From assembly GCF_021458635.1 (NCBI RefSeq), contig NZ_JAIRDQ010000010.1, forward strand, positions 236,860 through 300,859: 64,000 bases of DNA. The letters are read 5' to 3'. The notes beneath the pieces are model-generated. The model was not told the origin of the DNA and did no database searches. It saw nothing but the letters and a program-made list of their open reading frames with translations. The position numbers and the translations under genes are program-made. Numbering within the stretch: the first letter of the stretch is position 1; the number at the start of each line of letters is the position of its first letter. This DNA comes from Bradyrhizobium monzae. GTDB taxonomy: Bacteria; Pseudomonadota; Alphaproteobacteria; Rhizobiales; Xanthobacteraceae. Below are positions 31,644 to 40,513 of the stretch, in pieces.

Positions 31644-31715
31644 GTAACAAATAAACGATCACCTGCGGCTCGAATGTCTTCCCAAGGACTGACGGCACGC
31701 CGGGAGGAAAACCCG

Positions 31716-33356
31716 ATGGAGACACGCTTCGGCGCGCCCGGGGCAGACGACGAGCGCGGCGCGCCGCGCTCGTCTCGCGTGGTCGAGCTTGGCAGCCGTG
31801 CCGGCGTTCCGGGCGGGCACGCCGTGCTCTGTGCGGAGCGGATCTCCAAATCCTTTGCCGGCGTGAAGGCGCTCCACGACGTCGACTTCGATCTGCGCCA
31901 CGGCGAAGTGCACGCGCTGATGGGTGAGAACGGTGCCGGCAAGAGCACCCTGATGAAGATCCTTGCCGGCGTTCACACGAGCTACGACGGCACCATTCTG
32001 GTCGAGGGCTGTGCTGCGTCCTTTAACGGCGTGCGAGACGCCGAAGAGGCCGGCGTCGCCATCATCCACCAGGAGCTCAACCTCGTTCCCGAGCTGAGCG
32101 TCGCCGACAATATCTTCCTTGGCCGAGAGCCGCTGATCGGCGGCGTATTGATCGACCGGCGCCGGATGGTCAGGGCGGCCGAGCGCCTGCTGGCGCGCCT
32201 CGGCCTCACCATCGCGCCGGACACCAGGATTGCGGGCCTGCGCGTCGGCGAGCAGCAGCTCGTCGAAATCGCCAAGGCGCTGTCGCTCAATGCGCGCATC
32301 CTCATCATGGACGAGCCGACCTCGGCGCTATCGTCGTCGGAATGCGACAGGCTGTTCAAGATCGTACGCCAGCTCGCGCGCGAGGGCGTCGCGATCATCT
32401 ACACATCGCATCGCATCGAGGAGGTGCTGGAGCTTGCCGACCGCGTCACGGTTCTGCGCGATGGCCGGCGCGTGGTGACGGCACGAATCGATGAACTCTC
32501 GCGCGGAGCCATCATATCGGCGATGGTCGGCCGCGAGATGGCTGCGAACGAGCGCGGCGCGACGGCGCAGGACGGTGCGGTCGTCCTCTCGGTGCAGGAC
32601 CTGACGCTTGATACGCTCGGTCCGCACGGATGGCGGCGGATGCTGCGCGGCGTGAGTTTCGAGCTGAAGCGCGGCGAGATCCTCGGTGTCGGCGGCCTGC
32701 TCGGGTCAGGCCGGACGGAAATCCTGGAGTCGATCTTCGGCGTGGCGCGCGGCTGGCGGACCGGCAGCATCGCGATCGACGGTGCGGCGGTCGACATCAA
32801 CTCTCCCTCCGACGCCTATCATCTCGGCGTCGCGCTCGTCAGCGAGGATCGCAAGGAGCGCGGCCTGCATCTGGCCGCCTCGATCTGCGACAATGTCGCG
32901 CTGCCCTCGATCGGGGCGCTCTCGCGATTTGGCCTGCGCGCGTTCGCCCGCGAACGCGCACTCGCCGCCGACATGGTCAAGCGGCTCTCGGTTCGCTGCA
33001 CCGGTATCGGCCAGGAAGCCGCCGCGCTGTCCGGCGGCAACCAGCAAAAGGTCGTGATCGGCAAATGGCTGGCAACCGAGCCACGCATCCTGCTGCTCGA
33101 CGAGCCGACCCGCGGCATCGACATCGGCGCCAAAATGGAGATCTACCGGTTGATCTTCGATCTCGCCGCACAGGGGCTCGGAATCATCGTGGTCACCTCT
33201 GAAATGCCCGAACTCCTGCTGTTGTCCGACCGCATCCTCGTCATGTGCGAGGGTCGGCAGACCGGCATCCTCGCACGCGAGACCGCGACACAGGAGGCGG
33301 TGATGCGCCTCGCGGCACCTGGGATGGCGAATTGGTCGCAGGAAGCCGCATCATGA
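31716..33356 (+). CDS. Sugar-type ABC transporter ATP-binding protein, two ATPase domains
   Basis: A 546-residue RbsA/XylG-like double ATPase, started at ATG 31716 after GGGAGGA; an ATG at 31674 has no ribosome site. The first 40 residues are a low-complexity tail not seen in the homologue at 18470. Domain 1: 'GENGAGKST' near residue 73, signature-like 'LRVGEQQLVEIAKAL' near 175, Walker B 'ILIMDEPTSAL' near 196. Domain 2: 'VGGLLGSGRTE' near 325, LSGGNQQK near 440, 'ILLLDEPTRGIDIGA' near 460. It ends in an ATGA overlap with the permease gene, so translation is coupled. With that permease and the Tat-exported binding protein it forms one importer under the divergent GntR. Confidence 0.92.
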   Translation: METRFGAPGADDERGAPRSSRVVELGSRAGVPGGHAVLCAERISKSFAGVKALHDVDFDLRHGEVHALMGENGAGKSTLMKILAGVHTSYDGTILVEGCAASFNGVRDAEEAGVAIIHQELNLVPELSVADNIFLGREPLIGGVLIDRRRMVRAAERLLARLGLTIAPDTRIAGLRVGEQQLVEIAKALSLNARILIMDEPTSALSSSECDRLFKIVRQLAREGVAIIYTSHRIEEVLELADRVTVLRDGRRVVTARIDELSRGAIISAMVGREMAANERGATAQDGAVVLSVQDLTLDTLGPHGWRRMLRGVSFELKRGEILGVGGLLGSGRTEILESIFGVARGWRTGSIAIDGAAVDINSPSDAYHLGVALVSEDRKERGLHLAASICDNVALPSIGALSRFGLRAFARERALAADMVKRLSVRCTGIGQEAAALSGGNQQKVVIGKWLATEPRILLLDEPTRGIDIGAKMEIYRLIFDLAAQGLGIIVVTSEMPELLLLSDRILVMCEGRQTGILARETATQEAVMRLAAPGMANWSQEAAS

Positions 33357-34690
33357 AAGCCCTGTTCCGCCTGCTCTCCCGCACCAAGCTCTATTGGGGT
33401 CTTGTGCTGATCTGCCTGATCGGCGCCCTCATCTCGCCGCACACCTCATCCGGGCACAACATCTTCCTGTCCTACGGCAACCTGACCGATGTGCTGCGCC
33501 AGGTCTCGATCACCGGACTGGTCGCGACCGGAATGACCATGGTCATCCTGCTCGGCGGCATCGATCTGTCGGTCGGCTCGGTGATGGGCTTCTCGACGGT
33601 GATCTGCGCGATGCTGCTGACCAAGCCCGGCTGGACCTCGGCGTCCGTCATCGGCGTGCCGGCGGCGATCCTGGTCGGCGGCGCTGCCGTGGCGCTGGCT
33701 GCACGCTTCGTATTCGCCGGCCTTGCGCGTGGCCGCGACGTCAGCGCCGGACGGCGACGGGAGATCTCGCTGACGCGCTGGCAGAGCATGGGCATTCCGG
33801 GCTTGCTCGGCCTTGTCGCCGCCATCGCAATCGGGTGGTGGACGATGAACCAGGTGCCGGCCAAATTCGGCGTTCTCGGCGTGCTGCTGATCGCGCCCTG
33901 CCTCGCGATGGTGCTTGGCGGCATCAACGGGCTCCTGATCGTCGCCGGCCGGCTGCAACCCTTCATCGCGACGCTCGCGATGATGGTCAGCGCGCTCGGC
34001 ATCGCGCGATTGACGGCCGGGTCCGACAACGCCGTGGTCCCTGTCTACACCGGCACCAATGCGACCGAGGCCTTCGAGCTGTTGCGTTCGATGCTGTGGG
34101 GCGTGTTGCCTGTCCCGAGCGTCTTCTTCCTCGCGGCCATCTGCCTGTTCGGCGCGATCCTGCGCTTCACCACCTTCGGACGCTATGCCTACGCGATCGG
34201 CGGCAACATCGAGGCCGCAAAGCTCTCCGGCATCAAGGTCGCGCAGGTGCAGCTCACGGCCTACCTGTTGTCGGGCCTTCTTGCGGGAATCGCCGGCGTG
34301 CTGTTCGTCGCGCAGTACCGGCAGGGCAAGCCCGACGCAGGCACCGGCCTCGAGCTCGACGCGATCGCTGCCGTCGTGATCGGCGGCACCAGCCTGATGG
34401 GCGGCCGCGGCGGCCTTGCCGGCACTTTCGTCGGCGTCCTGATCTTCGGCCTGCTCTCCGACATCCTGCAGCTTCAGAACATCGACTCCAACGTCCAGCT
34501 CGTGATGAAGGGATTGATCATCGTCTGCACCGTGCTGGTGCAGGAACAGAATCTCGGCCAGCTCGTCGCGCGATGGCGATTCCGCCGATCGGGCGAGGCA
34601 CAGGCCGATCCGAAAACAGCCGAAACCCATCGGCTGCCAAGTGCCGCAAAGGCCCAACTCGCAAGGGAGGATCTCGATGAAGCGTCGTGA
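33353..34690 (+). CDS. Sugar-type ABC permease, long form (XylH-like)
   Basis: A 445-residue permease, ATGA-coupled to the ATPase gene. The family core is present: 'VILLGGIDLSVGSVMGFSTV' near residue 64, 'YAYAIGGNIEAAKLSGIKVAQVQL' near 280 and 'VVIGGTSLMGGRGGLAGTFVG' near 340. It is about 120 residues longer than RbsC. The extra parts are a stretch around 115-165 between early helices ('GRDVSAGRRREISLTRWQS') and a charged 45-residue C-terminal tail. XylH-type permeases have a comparable internal insert, so a pentose-type substrate is possible but not shown. A single permease gene implies a homodimeric pore, unlike the two-permease importer at 13147-19966. Confidence 0.88.
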   Translation: MKALFRLLSRTKLYWGLVLICLIGALISPHTSSGHNIFLSYGNLTDVLRQVSITGLVATGMTMVILLGGIDLSVGSVMGFSTVICAMLLTKPGWTSASVIGVPAAILVGGAAVALAARFVFAGLARGRDVSAGRRREISLTRWQSMGIPGLLGLVAAIAIGWWTMNQVPAKFGVLGVLLIAPCLAMVLGGINGLLIVAGRLQPFIATLAMMVSALGIARLTAGSDNAVVPVYTGTNATEAFELLRSMLWGVLPVPSVFFLAAICLFGAILRFTTFGRYAYAIGGNIEAAKLSGIKVAQVQLTAYLLSGLLAGIAGVLFVAQYRQGKPDAGTGLELDAIAAVVIGGTSLMGGRGGLAGTFVGVLIFGLLSDILQLQNIDSNVQLVMKGLIIVCTVLVQEQNLGQLVARWRFRRSGEAQADPKTAETHRLPSAAKAQLAREDLDEAS

Positions 34691-35645
34691 ATTCCTGAAA
34701 TTGTCGACCACCGCGGCGGGTGCCGCAATGACGATCTATCTGCCGGCCGGTTGGACGCCTGCAAAGGCTGCCGGCAAATCGAAAGTCGGCTTCAGCCAGT
34801 GCACAACGCTGGAGCCTTGGCGCGTGCAGTTCAACAAGGACATCCAGGCCGAGGCGAAGAAACATCCGGATATCGACCTCATCATTACAGACGGCCAGGA
34901 CAAGACCGAGAAGCAGGTCGCCGATTGCGACAATCTGATCGTACAGCAGGTCAACGTGCTCCTGATCTCGCCGAAGGAGTCGGCCGGCCTGACCGGCGTG
35001 GTCGAAAAGGCGATCGACGCCAAGATTCCCGTGATCGTGCTCGACCGCAACGTCGATACCAAGCGCATCACCCAGTTCATCGGCGGCGACAATGTCGCGA
35101 TCGGCAAGGCAGCCGGCGAGCACGCGGTGAAGCTGCTCGGCGGTCCGGGCAAGGCGGCGGGCAACGTCGTCGAGATCTGGGGCGGCATGGGCACGCAGCC
35201 CGCGCACGACCGGCACGACGGCTTCCACGCCTTCACCGACAAGGAGCCTGGCATCAAGTTCCTGCTCAATAACCAATCGGGCGACTGGAAGCAGGACAAG
35301 GCCTACGACATCATGACAACGGCGCTCCGCAACAACGAGAAGATCGACATGGTCTACGGCCACAACGATCCGATGGCCTACGGCGCTTATCTCGCCGCCA
35401 AGGACGCCAACCGCGACAAGGACATCAAGTTCATCATCGGCATCGACGGATTGCCGGACGAAGGCGTCACCTGGGTCTCCAAGGGCCAGCTCACCGCGAC
35501 GTTCCTCTACGCAACGCCCGGCGCGGAAGGATTGAGGCAGGCGGCAAAGCTGCTCAAAGGCGAGAAGCTCGAGCCGGTCATCACCTTGCCGACGATGCTC
35601 ATTACCAAGGAGAATGCGTCGGAGATCCTGAAGAAGAATGGATAG
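34677..35645 (+). CDS. Tat-exported sugar-type solute-binding protein
   Basis: A 322-residue receptor whose start at 34677 overlaps the permease gene end by 14 nt; GGGAGGA precedes the ATG. The N-terminus MKRREFLKLSTTAAG is a twin-arginine signal (RRxFLK), followed by a hydrophobic stretch and cleavage near 'AKA-AGKS'. The body shows Peripla_BP_4 features: 'KVGFSQCTTLEPWRVQFNKDI', 'NLIVQQVNVLLISPKES', 'AIDAKIPVIVLDRNVDT' and 'GIDGLPDEGVTWVSKGQLTATFLY'. Tat export means it folds in the cytoplasm first, which is unusual for this class and may relate to a bound cofactor or metal. It completes the GntR-controlled importer. Confidence 0.9.
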   Translation: MKRREFLKLSTTAAGAAMTIYLPAGWTPAKAAGKSKVGFSQCTTLEPWRVQFNKDIQAEAKKHPDIDLIITDGQDKTEKQVADCDNLIVQQVNVLLISPKESAGLTGVVEKAIDAKIPVIVLDRNVDTKRITQFIGGDNVAIGKAAGEHAVKLLGGPGKAAGNVVEIWGGMGTQPAHDRHDGFHAFTDKEPGIKFLLNNQSGDWKQDKAYDIMTTALRNNEKIDMVYGHNDPMAYGAYLAAKDANRDKDIKFIIGIDGLPDEGVTWVSKGQLTATFLYATPGAEGLRQAAKLLKGEKLEPVITLPTMLITKENASEILKKNG

Positions 35646-35786
35646 CTCCGATTTGGCTATACCGAAGTAGCGTCCGCGAGAGCCAGGTGCGTCAAATCCC
35701 GCGCCAGGCTCTCCGTTCGCCCCGCGGTCGCTTCACCGTTCCAGATCGACGTCCGGTGCGATCGGCCGCTTTGCTCGAGGTTTGAT

Positions 35787-36380
35787 ATGAACGTTGCCGT
35801 CTTTGCCAGACAGGATGGTGTTTGGCTGAATGAGCCGACGCGATGGACCGCGCAGGGCGACAGCCTCGAGATCGTCACCGACAAGGCCACCGATTTCTGG
35901 CAGAAGACCCACTACGGATTCTGCCGCGACAGCGGCCATTTTCTGGGATTTCGGACCGCGGAGGCGTTTACGGCCGAATTGCGCATCCAGTGCAATTATC
36001 AAGAACTCTACGATCAAGCCGGCATCATGGTGCGCATCGACGCGGAGCACTGGATCAAAGCCGGAATCGAGTTTTCGGACGGGCGCGCCATGCTTTCGAG
36101 CGTCTTGACCAACGGGCAGTCGGATTGGGCAACGGCCCCGTATGCGCACGACGCCGGCGATTTCCGGATGCGCGTCACCGTCGCCGGCGGCGTCCTGCGA
36201 TTGCAGACCTCGGTTGACGGCAAGAGTTGGCCACTGGTCCGATTGGCTCCTTTTCCCGAAGCGCAATCTTACCGGGTCGGGCCGATGGCCTGCACACCCG
36301 AACGAAAGGGATTGCCGGTGAAGTTCACGGGATTTTCTCTGAAACCGCCGCTCGGCAAGGATTTGCACGATCTCAGCTAG
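35787..36380 (+). CDS. DUF1349-family protein (concanavalin-like fold)
   Basis: A 197-residue protein. The family pattern is clear: 'TRWTAQGDSLEIVTDKATDFWQKTHYGF' in pieces near residues 20-45, 'DQAGIMVRIDAEHWIKAGIEFSDG' near 75-100, 'DWATAPYAHD' and 'YRVGPMACTPERKGLPVKFTGF' near the end. DUF1349 proteins resemble the yeast 'regulation of enolase' protein and adopt a concanavalin-A-like sandwich that can bind sugars. No signal peptide is seen. It follows the ABC unit by 141 nt on the same strand, so it may act on the imported carbohydrate; this is inference. Its end lies just before trailer repeat R2 at 36416. Confidence 0.82.
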   Translation: MNVAVFARQDGVWLNEPTRWTAQGDSLEIVTDKATDFWQKTHYGFCRDSGHFLGFRTAEAFTAELRIQCNYQELYDQAGIMVRIDAEHWIKAGIEFSDGRAMLSSVLTNGQSDWATAPYAHDAGDFRMRVTVAGGVLRLQTSVDGKSWPLVRLAPFPEAQSYRVGPMACTPERKGLPVKFTGFSLKPPLGKDLHDLS

Positions 36381-36415
36381 AGCAGACACATGCAGGGCGA
36401 ACGGCGACCGCCCCA

Positions 36416-36487
36416 AAACAAAAATGGCCCGCATCAAGCGGGCCATTTTCGTATCGGAACCGGTCATTCCGAATTTGGTTGCGGGGA
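36416..36487 (-). repeat. tRNA-fMet 3'-end plus trailer and terminator, copy R2 (no tRNA body)
   Basis: This 72-nt stretch matches 30655-30726 with five differences. It contains a perfect hairpin (36421-36432 with 36438-36449) with a minus-strand T run, a spacer, and the last 12 nt of tRNA-fMet including CCA (36476-36487). The sequence then leaves the tRNA completely. Most hairpin differences from R1 keep pairing, so both were once functional terminators. Confidence 0.8.
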
Positions 36488-36574
36488 CCCGCAACAGCCG
36501 CCCCCACAGACTTGCTCCGCTTGGTAACCGTCCGGTGAGGGCCGCGGGATGATCGCGCGGTGCAGTGGGCCCGA

Positions 36575-37417
36575 TCAGGCCGCAGACTGAACAGGGCTGT
36601 TCTGCCATTCCCAAGGGAGCAGCTCATTGAGCCGACCTTGCGGGGTGCTGGCGATGCGGGCCAAGACGTCCGCCAGCCAGGCTTGCGGATCGATGTCGTT
36701 GAGCTTTGCCGTCATGATCAGCGTCGCCATGATGGCGGCGCGGTCAGCGCCGCGTTCCGAGCCGGCGAACAGCCAGGACTTGCGGCCGAGAGCAAAGCCG
36801 CGCAGCGCGCTCTCCGCCGCATTGTTTGTCAGGCAGATCCGCCCTTCATCGAGGAAGCGAGTGAACCGATCCCAGCGGCGCAGCATGTAGTCGATTGGCT
36901 TGGCGACCGATGAGGAGTTCGATAGCCGAGCACGCTGCTCGCGCAGCCACGCTTCCAGCACCGCCAGCAGGGGTGCGCTTTGCTCTTTGCGCACCCGTAG
37001 ACGTTGTTCGGCGCTTTGGCCGTTGATGCCGCGCTCAATATCGAACAGTGCATCGATGCGCTTGACCGCCTCGAGGGCAATCGGCGAGATCGCCGCGGCA
37101 TTCTTGTCTCGCCTCGCATTGGCGGCGACGTCCGCCAGCTCGAAGAACTGCCGCCTAGCGTGGGCCCAACAGAGTGCAGGCGTGACCGGTCCCTGGGCGC
37201 GCGCGGCGTCATACAGCTCGTTGTAGCCGCTATAGGCATCGGCCTGGAGGATACCGGAGAAGCTTTGAAGATGCCGTGTGGGATGCTCCTGCCGCCGGTC
37301 GCGCGAGGCGTAATAGAGCGCACCCGGGGGCGCCGGTCCGCCGAATGGCCGATCGTCGCGAACGTAGGTCCAGATGTGCCCCTTATTGGAAAAGATCCAC
37401 CCGCCATCGTTGCCTCC
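36575..37417 (-). pseudogene. IS66-family transposase (TnpC) C-terminal remnant
   Basis: One open frame on the minus strand, with no start codon upstream of 36994 and a stop at 37418-37420. It encodes about 280 residues that match the C-terminal half of IS66 TnpC: 'GHIWTYVRDDRPFGG', 'ALYYASRDRRQEHP', 'HLQSFSGILQADAYSGYNELY' with a catalytic Asp, 'LCWAHARRQFFELA', and 'ICLTNNAAESALRGFALGRKSWLFAGSE' in pieces with the catalytic Glu. The C-terminal tail is complete. The N-terminal half, TnpA, TnpB and recognisable end repeats are missing, so it is a dead fragment. The junction near 37,410 leads straight into AT-rich sequence and the subtilase-like gene. Confidence 0.9.
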
Positions 37418-37466
37418 TCAATATTGTTAAAAATAAATCTTCAGTCTCAAAAAAAGGATACTCAGA

Positions 37467-38303
37467 ATGAAGATCACAACCAATGGTTTTGTCAATACGG
37501 AAAACCAAGAAGAGATCCCTTTTGGAGTCGAGATAGTTGGAGCGCCTCCAGCTTGGAAGTTCACCCGCGGAGAGGGCGTTCGACTTTGCCTTCTAGATTC
37601 GGGCATCGATGCTGCGCACGAAGACTTGAACGTAGTGGTTCAACGCAGTTTTTGTGCAAATGATTCCGACCCATCAGATTTGAATGGCCATGGTACTCTA
37701 TTGGCCGGTAGCGTGGCGGCAAAGCAAAATGACGTTGGTGTCGTCGGCGTCGCCCCTGCGGCCTCGCTCGTTTCAGCAAAGGTGTTAGGTGCTGAGGGCA
37801 GTGGAACGATAGAGGATATTAATCGCGCACTTCAGTGGTGCGTTTCTGAGTTGCCTGACGTGATTTGCATGAGCTTCGGTGCCGCTGGCGAAGCAGATAT
37901 CGCCTCGCAAGAACTCATCCTAAAACTCGCGGATGCAGGCGTCATAGTCGTCACAGGACCATCGCGAACTGCCCAAGGCGTTCCTTTGTATCCAGGAAAC
38001 TGCAGAGGCGTCATTTCAGTATCCTCTTGGCCAGATAGCTGGGGTGAGGATGTGGGCGACGTCGCCTGTTGGGCTGGCTCGATGAAAACGACGGGTGTCG
38101 GCGGCGGCTATACCCGCGTAGCCTCTCGCAGCAGCTCGGTGGGATTGGTCGCTGGAGCCGCTGGCCTTTTGAAGGCTATCAAACGAAATATTGGTGTGGA
38201 CGAGATGAGAATGCTACTTCAAACAACAAGCGACAACCCAAGCATTTGGCAGCACAAGCAAGTCAATGTTTTCGCTGCGATCAAGCAGATAACTTCTGCA
38301 TAA
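37467..38303 (+). CDS. Subtilisin-like (S8) protein with altered active-site surroundings
   Basis: A 278-residue protein with AAGGA upstream. Family markers: 'RLCLLDSGIDAAHEDL' with the catalytic Asp near residue 45, 'DLNGHGTLLAGSVAAK' with the His near 75, and 'VGLVAGAAGLLKAI' after the Ser region near 230. The serine motif GTSMAxP is replaced by SRSSSVG; a Ser stays at the aligned place but the Gly and Pro are lost. The oxyanion Asn in 'AAGN' is replaced ('VVTGPS'). It has no signal peptide or propeptide. Activity is thus doubtful. Codon use is AT-richer than all neighbours and it lies between an IS66 remnant and tRNA-fMet, so it is probably foreign. Confidence 0.8.
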   Translation: MKITTNGFVNTENQEEIPFGVEIVGAPPAWKFTRGEGVRLCLLDSGIDAAHEDLNVVVQRSFCANDSDPSDLNGHGTLLAGSVAAKQNDVGVVGVAPAASLVSAKVLGAEGSGTIEDINRALQWCVSELPDVICMSFGAAGEADIASQELILKLADAGVIVVTGPSRTAQGVPLYPGNCRGVISVSSWPDSWGEDVGDVACWAGSMKTTGVGGGYTRVASRSSSVGLVAGAAGLLKAIKRNIGVDEMRMLLQTTSDNPSIWQHKQVNVFAAIKQITSA

Positions 38304-38515
38304 TTCACTGAGAGCGAGATTCGAAACCGACAAAGCAAGCTGGCTATCGTCTCTTAGGAGATGCTGTCCGCGGCTGGTCGCAGGCCCGAAAGAAATTGTT
38401 GCAAGGGGCGTCACCGGTCGCGATCAACCTAGGGTCCGCGCTGAGTCATGCCAACGGCAGTGGAAGACTCTCAACGATCCACCGTTCGCGGTCGATGTTG
38501 GTTGCGGGTCTAGAA

Positions 38516-38550
38516 AACAAAAACCCCTGAAATCATTCTGATTTCAAGGG
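38516..38550 (-). terminator. Terminator of the intact tRNA-fMet gene
   Basis: On the minus strand GGG-A-TGAAATC type arms (38524-38534 with 38540-38550, one mismatch, 5-nt loop) are followed by TTTTTGTTTT. It differs from the R1/R2 terminators. Confidence 0.75.
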
Positions 38551-38561
38551 CTTAATGTTTT

Positions 38562-38638
<77 letters not shown>

Positions 38639-38948
38639 TTAAACCGTTGCTTTGCCTTCGCTTAAATGCCGGGGACGGTGGATCAGGGCCGACGCTGTTG
38701 GCGTGGCTGCTTCTCCCGTCCCGAAGGCTTCCCTGGAAGGCAATCCCGGGGCAAAGCCCATCGGGTGCGAGGGGTATGTACCAACCCGGACCGCCTTTGG
38801 AAAGGGCCGAGGGGACGTTTTTTTCGACTTTATGACAGGCCGTGGGCGCGGATTCCGGCCGATTTGCCACACACTTGCCAGAAGTTCCGCAAACCGCCAG
38901 CTTGCGGCAACAAAACAGAGGCGAAACGCCGATCTGGGGAGGACCGCC
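38639..38948. other. Gene-free stretch between tRNA-fMet and the aldehyde dehydrogenase gene
   Basis: It holds the upstream flank of the tRNA gene (TTAAACCGTTGCTTT at 38639-38653 on the plus strand, shared with the remnant at 30776) and the leader of the dehydrogenase gene with GGGGAGGA at 38937-38943. I see no further gene. A T7 run at about 38,819-38,825 has no convincing hairpin before it. Confidence 0.5.
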
Positions 38949-40394
38949 TTGAACAATACCTTGGATCGCCCCCTGGCGAGCGCCCCACTGACGGCGCTCA
39001 ACGACAGCTTCCAGGCCATGGTCGCGCGGTCGCGAGCCGAGCCGGCGCCTGATTGCGCCGCGCGGCTCGATCGGCTTGCGCGTTTGCGCGCCGTGGTCGC
39101 GGACAATGAGGAGCGTTTCCGGCAGGCGATCTCGGCCGATTTCGGCCACCGCTCGGCGATCGAGACCAATATCGCCGAGACGATGATGGTGTTCTCCGAG
39201 ATCCGGCATGCGACCAAACATCTGAAAAGCTGGATGGCGCCGCAGCGCGTCGCGACTGCGCTGCAATTCCTGCCCGCGCGCAATCGGCTGATCCCGCAGC
39301 CGCTCGGCGTCGTCGGCATCATCGCGCCCTGGAATTATCCGCTGCAGCTGACGCTCGCGCCTGCGATCGGCGCTATCGCCGCCGGTAACCGCGTCATCAT
39401 CAAGCCGAGCGAGCTCGTGCCGCACTTTGCCGCGCTGCTGAAGGAGACGGTCGCCGAGAGGTTCGACGCCATGGAGCTGCTGGTCACCGGGGTCGAGGAT
39501 GAGGTCGCAAAGGATTTTGCCAGCCTGCCGTTCGATCACCTCGTGTTCACCGGCTCGACCCGGGTCGGGCGGCTGGTCGCGGAAGCCGCGGGGCGCAATC
39601 TCACGCCTGTCACGCTCGAGCTCGGCGGCAAGTCGCCGGCGATCATCGATGTGTCAGCCGATCTCGACGAGGCGGCCGAGCGCATCGCCTACGGCAAGCT
39701 GCTCAATGCCGGGCAGACCTGCATCGCGCCGGATTACGTGCTGGTGCCGGAGGGCTCATTGCAGGTCTTCACTGAGAAGGTGCGCACGCAGATGCGCCGC
39801 ATGTTCGGCACCGATCCCGCCAACAAGGACTACACCTCGATCATTTCCGACCGTCACTATGCGCGACTGGAAAGGCTGGTCGCGGACGCCGCGCAGCGCG
39901 GCGCCAAGATCCTGCAACCGGCGAAGACGGACGATCCGAACTGGAAGGCGCATCGCAAATTTCCGCCGACGCTGATCGTCGGTGCCACCGAAGAGATGGC
40001 GGCGATGCAGGAGGAGATCTTTGGTCCAGTGCTGCCGGTGCTGGGCATTCGCGATTCCGCAGACGCCATCGCCTTCATCAACCGTCGCGACCGGCCGCTG
40101 GCGCTGTACTGGTTCGGCAGGGATCGCGACGCGCGCGACGAGGTGCTGGCGCGCACGGTCTCCGGCGGCGTCACCGTCAACGACTGCCTGTTTCACTTCG
40201 CGCAAACCAACCAGCCGATGGGGGGCGTCGGCGCCTCCGGCACCGGCGCCTATCACGGCGAATGGGGCTTTAAGACGTTCAGCAAGCTGAAGCCGGTATT
40301 CTATCGCTCGAAATTCAACCGCCTCGCCGATCTCTACCCGCCCTATGGCGGCAAGATCGCGCGGCTGGAAAAGATGATGAGGTTCATGTCGTAG
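38949..40394 (+). CDS. Coniferyl-aldehyde-type aldehyde dehydrogenase
   Basis: A 481-residue NAD(P)-dependent dehydrogenase. I choose TTG 38949 because GGGGAGGA lies five bases upstream and the family's N-terminus begins shortly after; the open frame extends 99 codons further but holds no homology. Visible motifs: 'IIAPWNYPLQLTL' near residue 120 (cofactor Asn), 'VFTGSTRVGR' near 200, 'TLELGGKSPAI' near 220 with the general base Glu, and 'NAGQTCIAPDYVLVP' near 256 with the nucleophile Cys. The C-terminal 'FYRSKFNRLADLYPPYGG' is characteristic of the coniferyl aldehyde dehydrogenase (CalB-like) branch, whose members oxidise aromatic or medium-chain aldehydes. The GMC oxidoreductase gene 120 nt downstream may provide an aldehyde. 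Confidence 0.88.
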   Translation: MNNTLDRPLASAPLTALNDSFQAMVARSRAEPAPDCAARLDRLARLRAVVADNEERFRQAISADFGHRSAIETNIAETMMVFSEIRHATKHLKSWMAPQRVATALQFLPARNRLIPQPLGVVGIIAPWNYPLQLTLAPAIGAIAAGNRVIIKPSELVPHFAALLKETVAERFDAMELLVTGVEDEVAKDFASLPFDHLVFTGSTRVGRLVAEAAGRNLTPVTLELGGKSPAIIDVSADLDEAAERIAYGKLLNAGQTCIAPDYVLVPEGSLQVFTEKVRTQMRRMFGTDPANKDYTSIISDRHYARLERLVADAAQRGAKILQPAKTDDPNWKAHRKFPPTLIVGATEEMAAMQEEIFGPVLPVLGIRDSADAIAFINRRDRPLALYWFGRDRDARDEVLARTVSGGVTVNDCLFHFAQTNQPMGGVGASGTGAYHGEWGFKTFSKLKPVFYRSKFNRLADLYPPYGGKIARLEKMMRFMS

Positions 40395-40399
40395 CTCTC

Positions 40400-40485
40400 C
40401 GTCATTGCGAGGAGCGAAGCGGCGAAGCAATCCAGACTGCACCAACGGAGGGAATCTGGATTGCTTCGCTGCGCTCGCAACGACG
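40400..40485. repeat. Intergenic palindromic repeat, family A
   Basis: The left arm CGTCATTGCGAG with GAAGCAATCCAG and the right arm CTGGATTGCTTCGC with CTCGCAACGACG are near-perfect complements around a short centre. The same element is at 52711-52796. Confidence 0.85.
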
Positions 40486-40513
40486 ACAGGAAAGAAAACG
40501 CAAGGGGGAAACA

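Noticed and set aside
35678..35713. GAGAGCC/GGCTCTC inverted repeat after the Tat-exported receptor gene
   Set aside because: A 7-bp stem with a 22-nt loop and no T run; it may be chance.
36829..37407. 192-codon minus-strand frame that starts with ATG over the IS66 region
   Set aside because: It is out of frame with the IS66 homology; the true transposase frame runs uninterrupted from 37417 to 36575 without a start codon.
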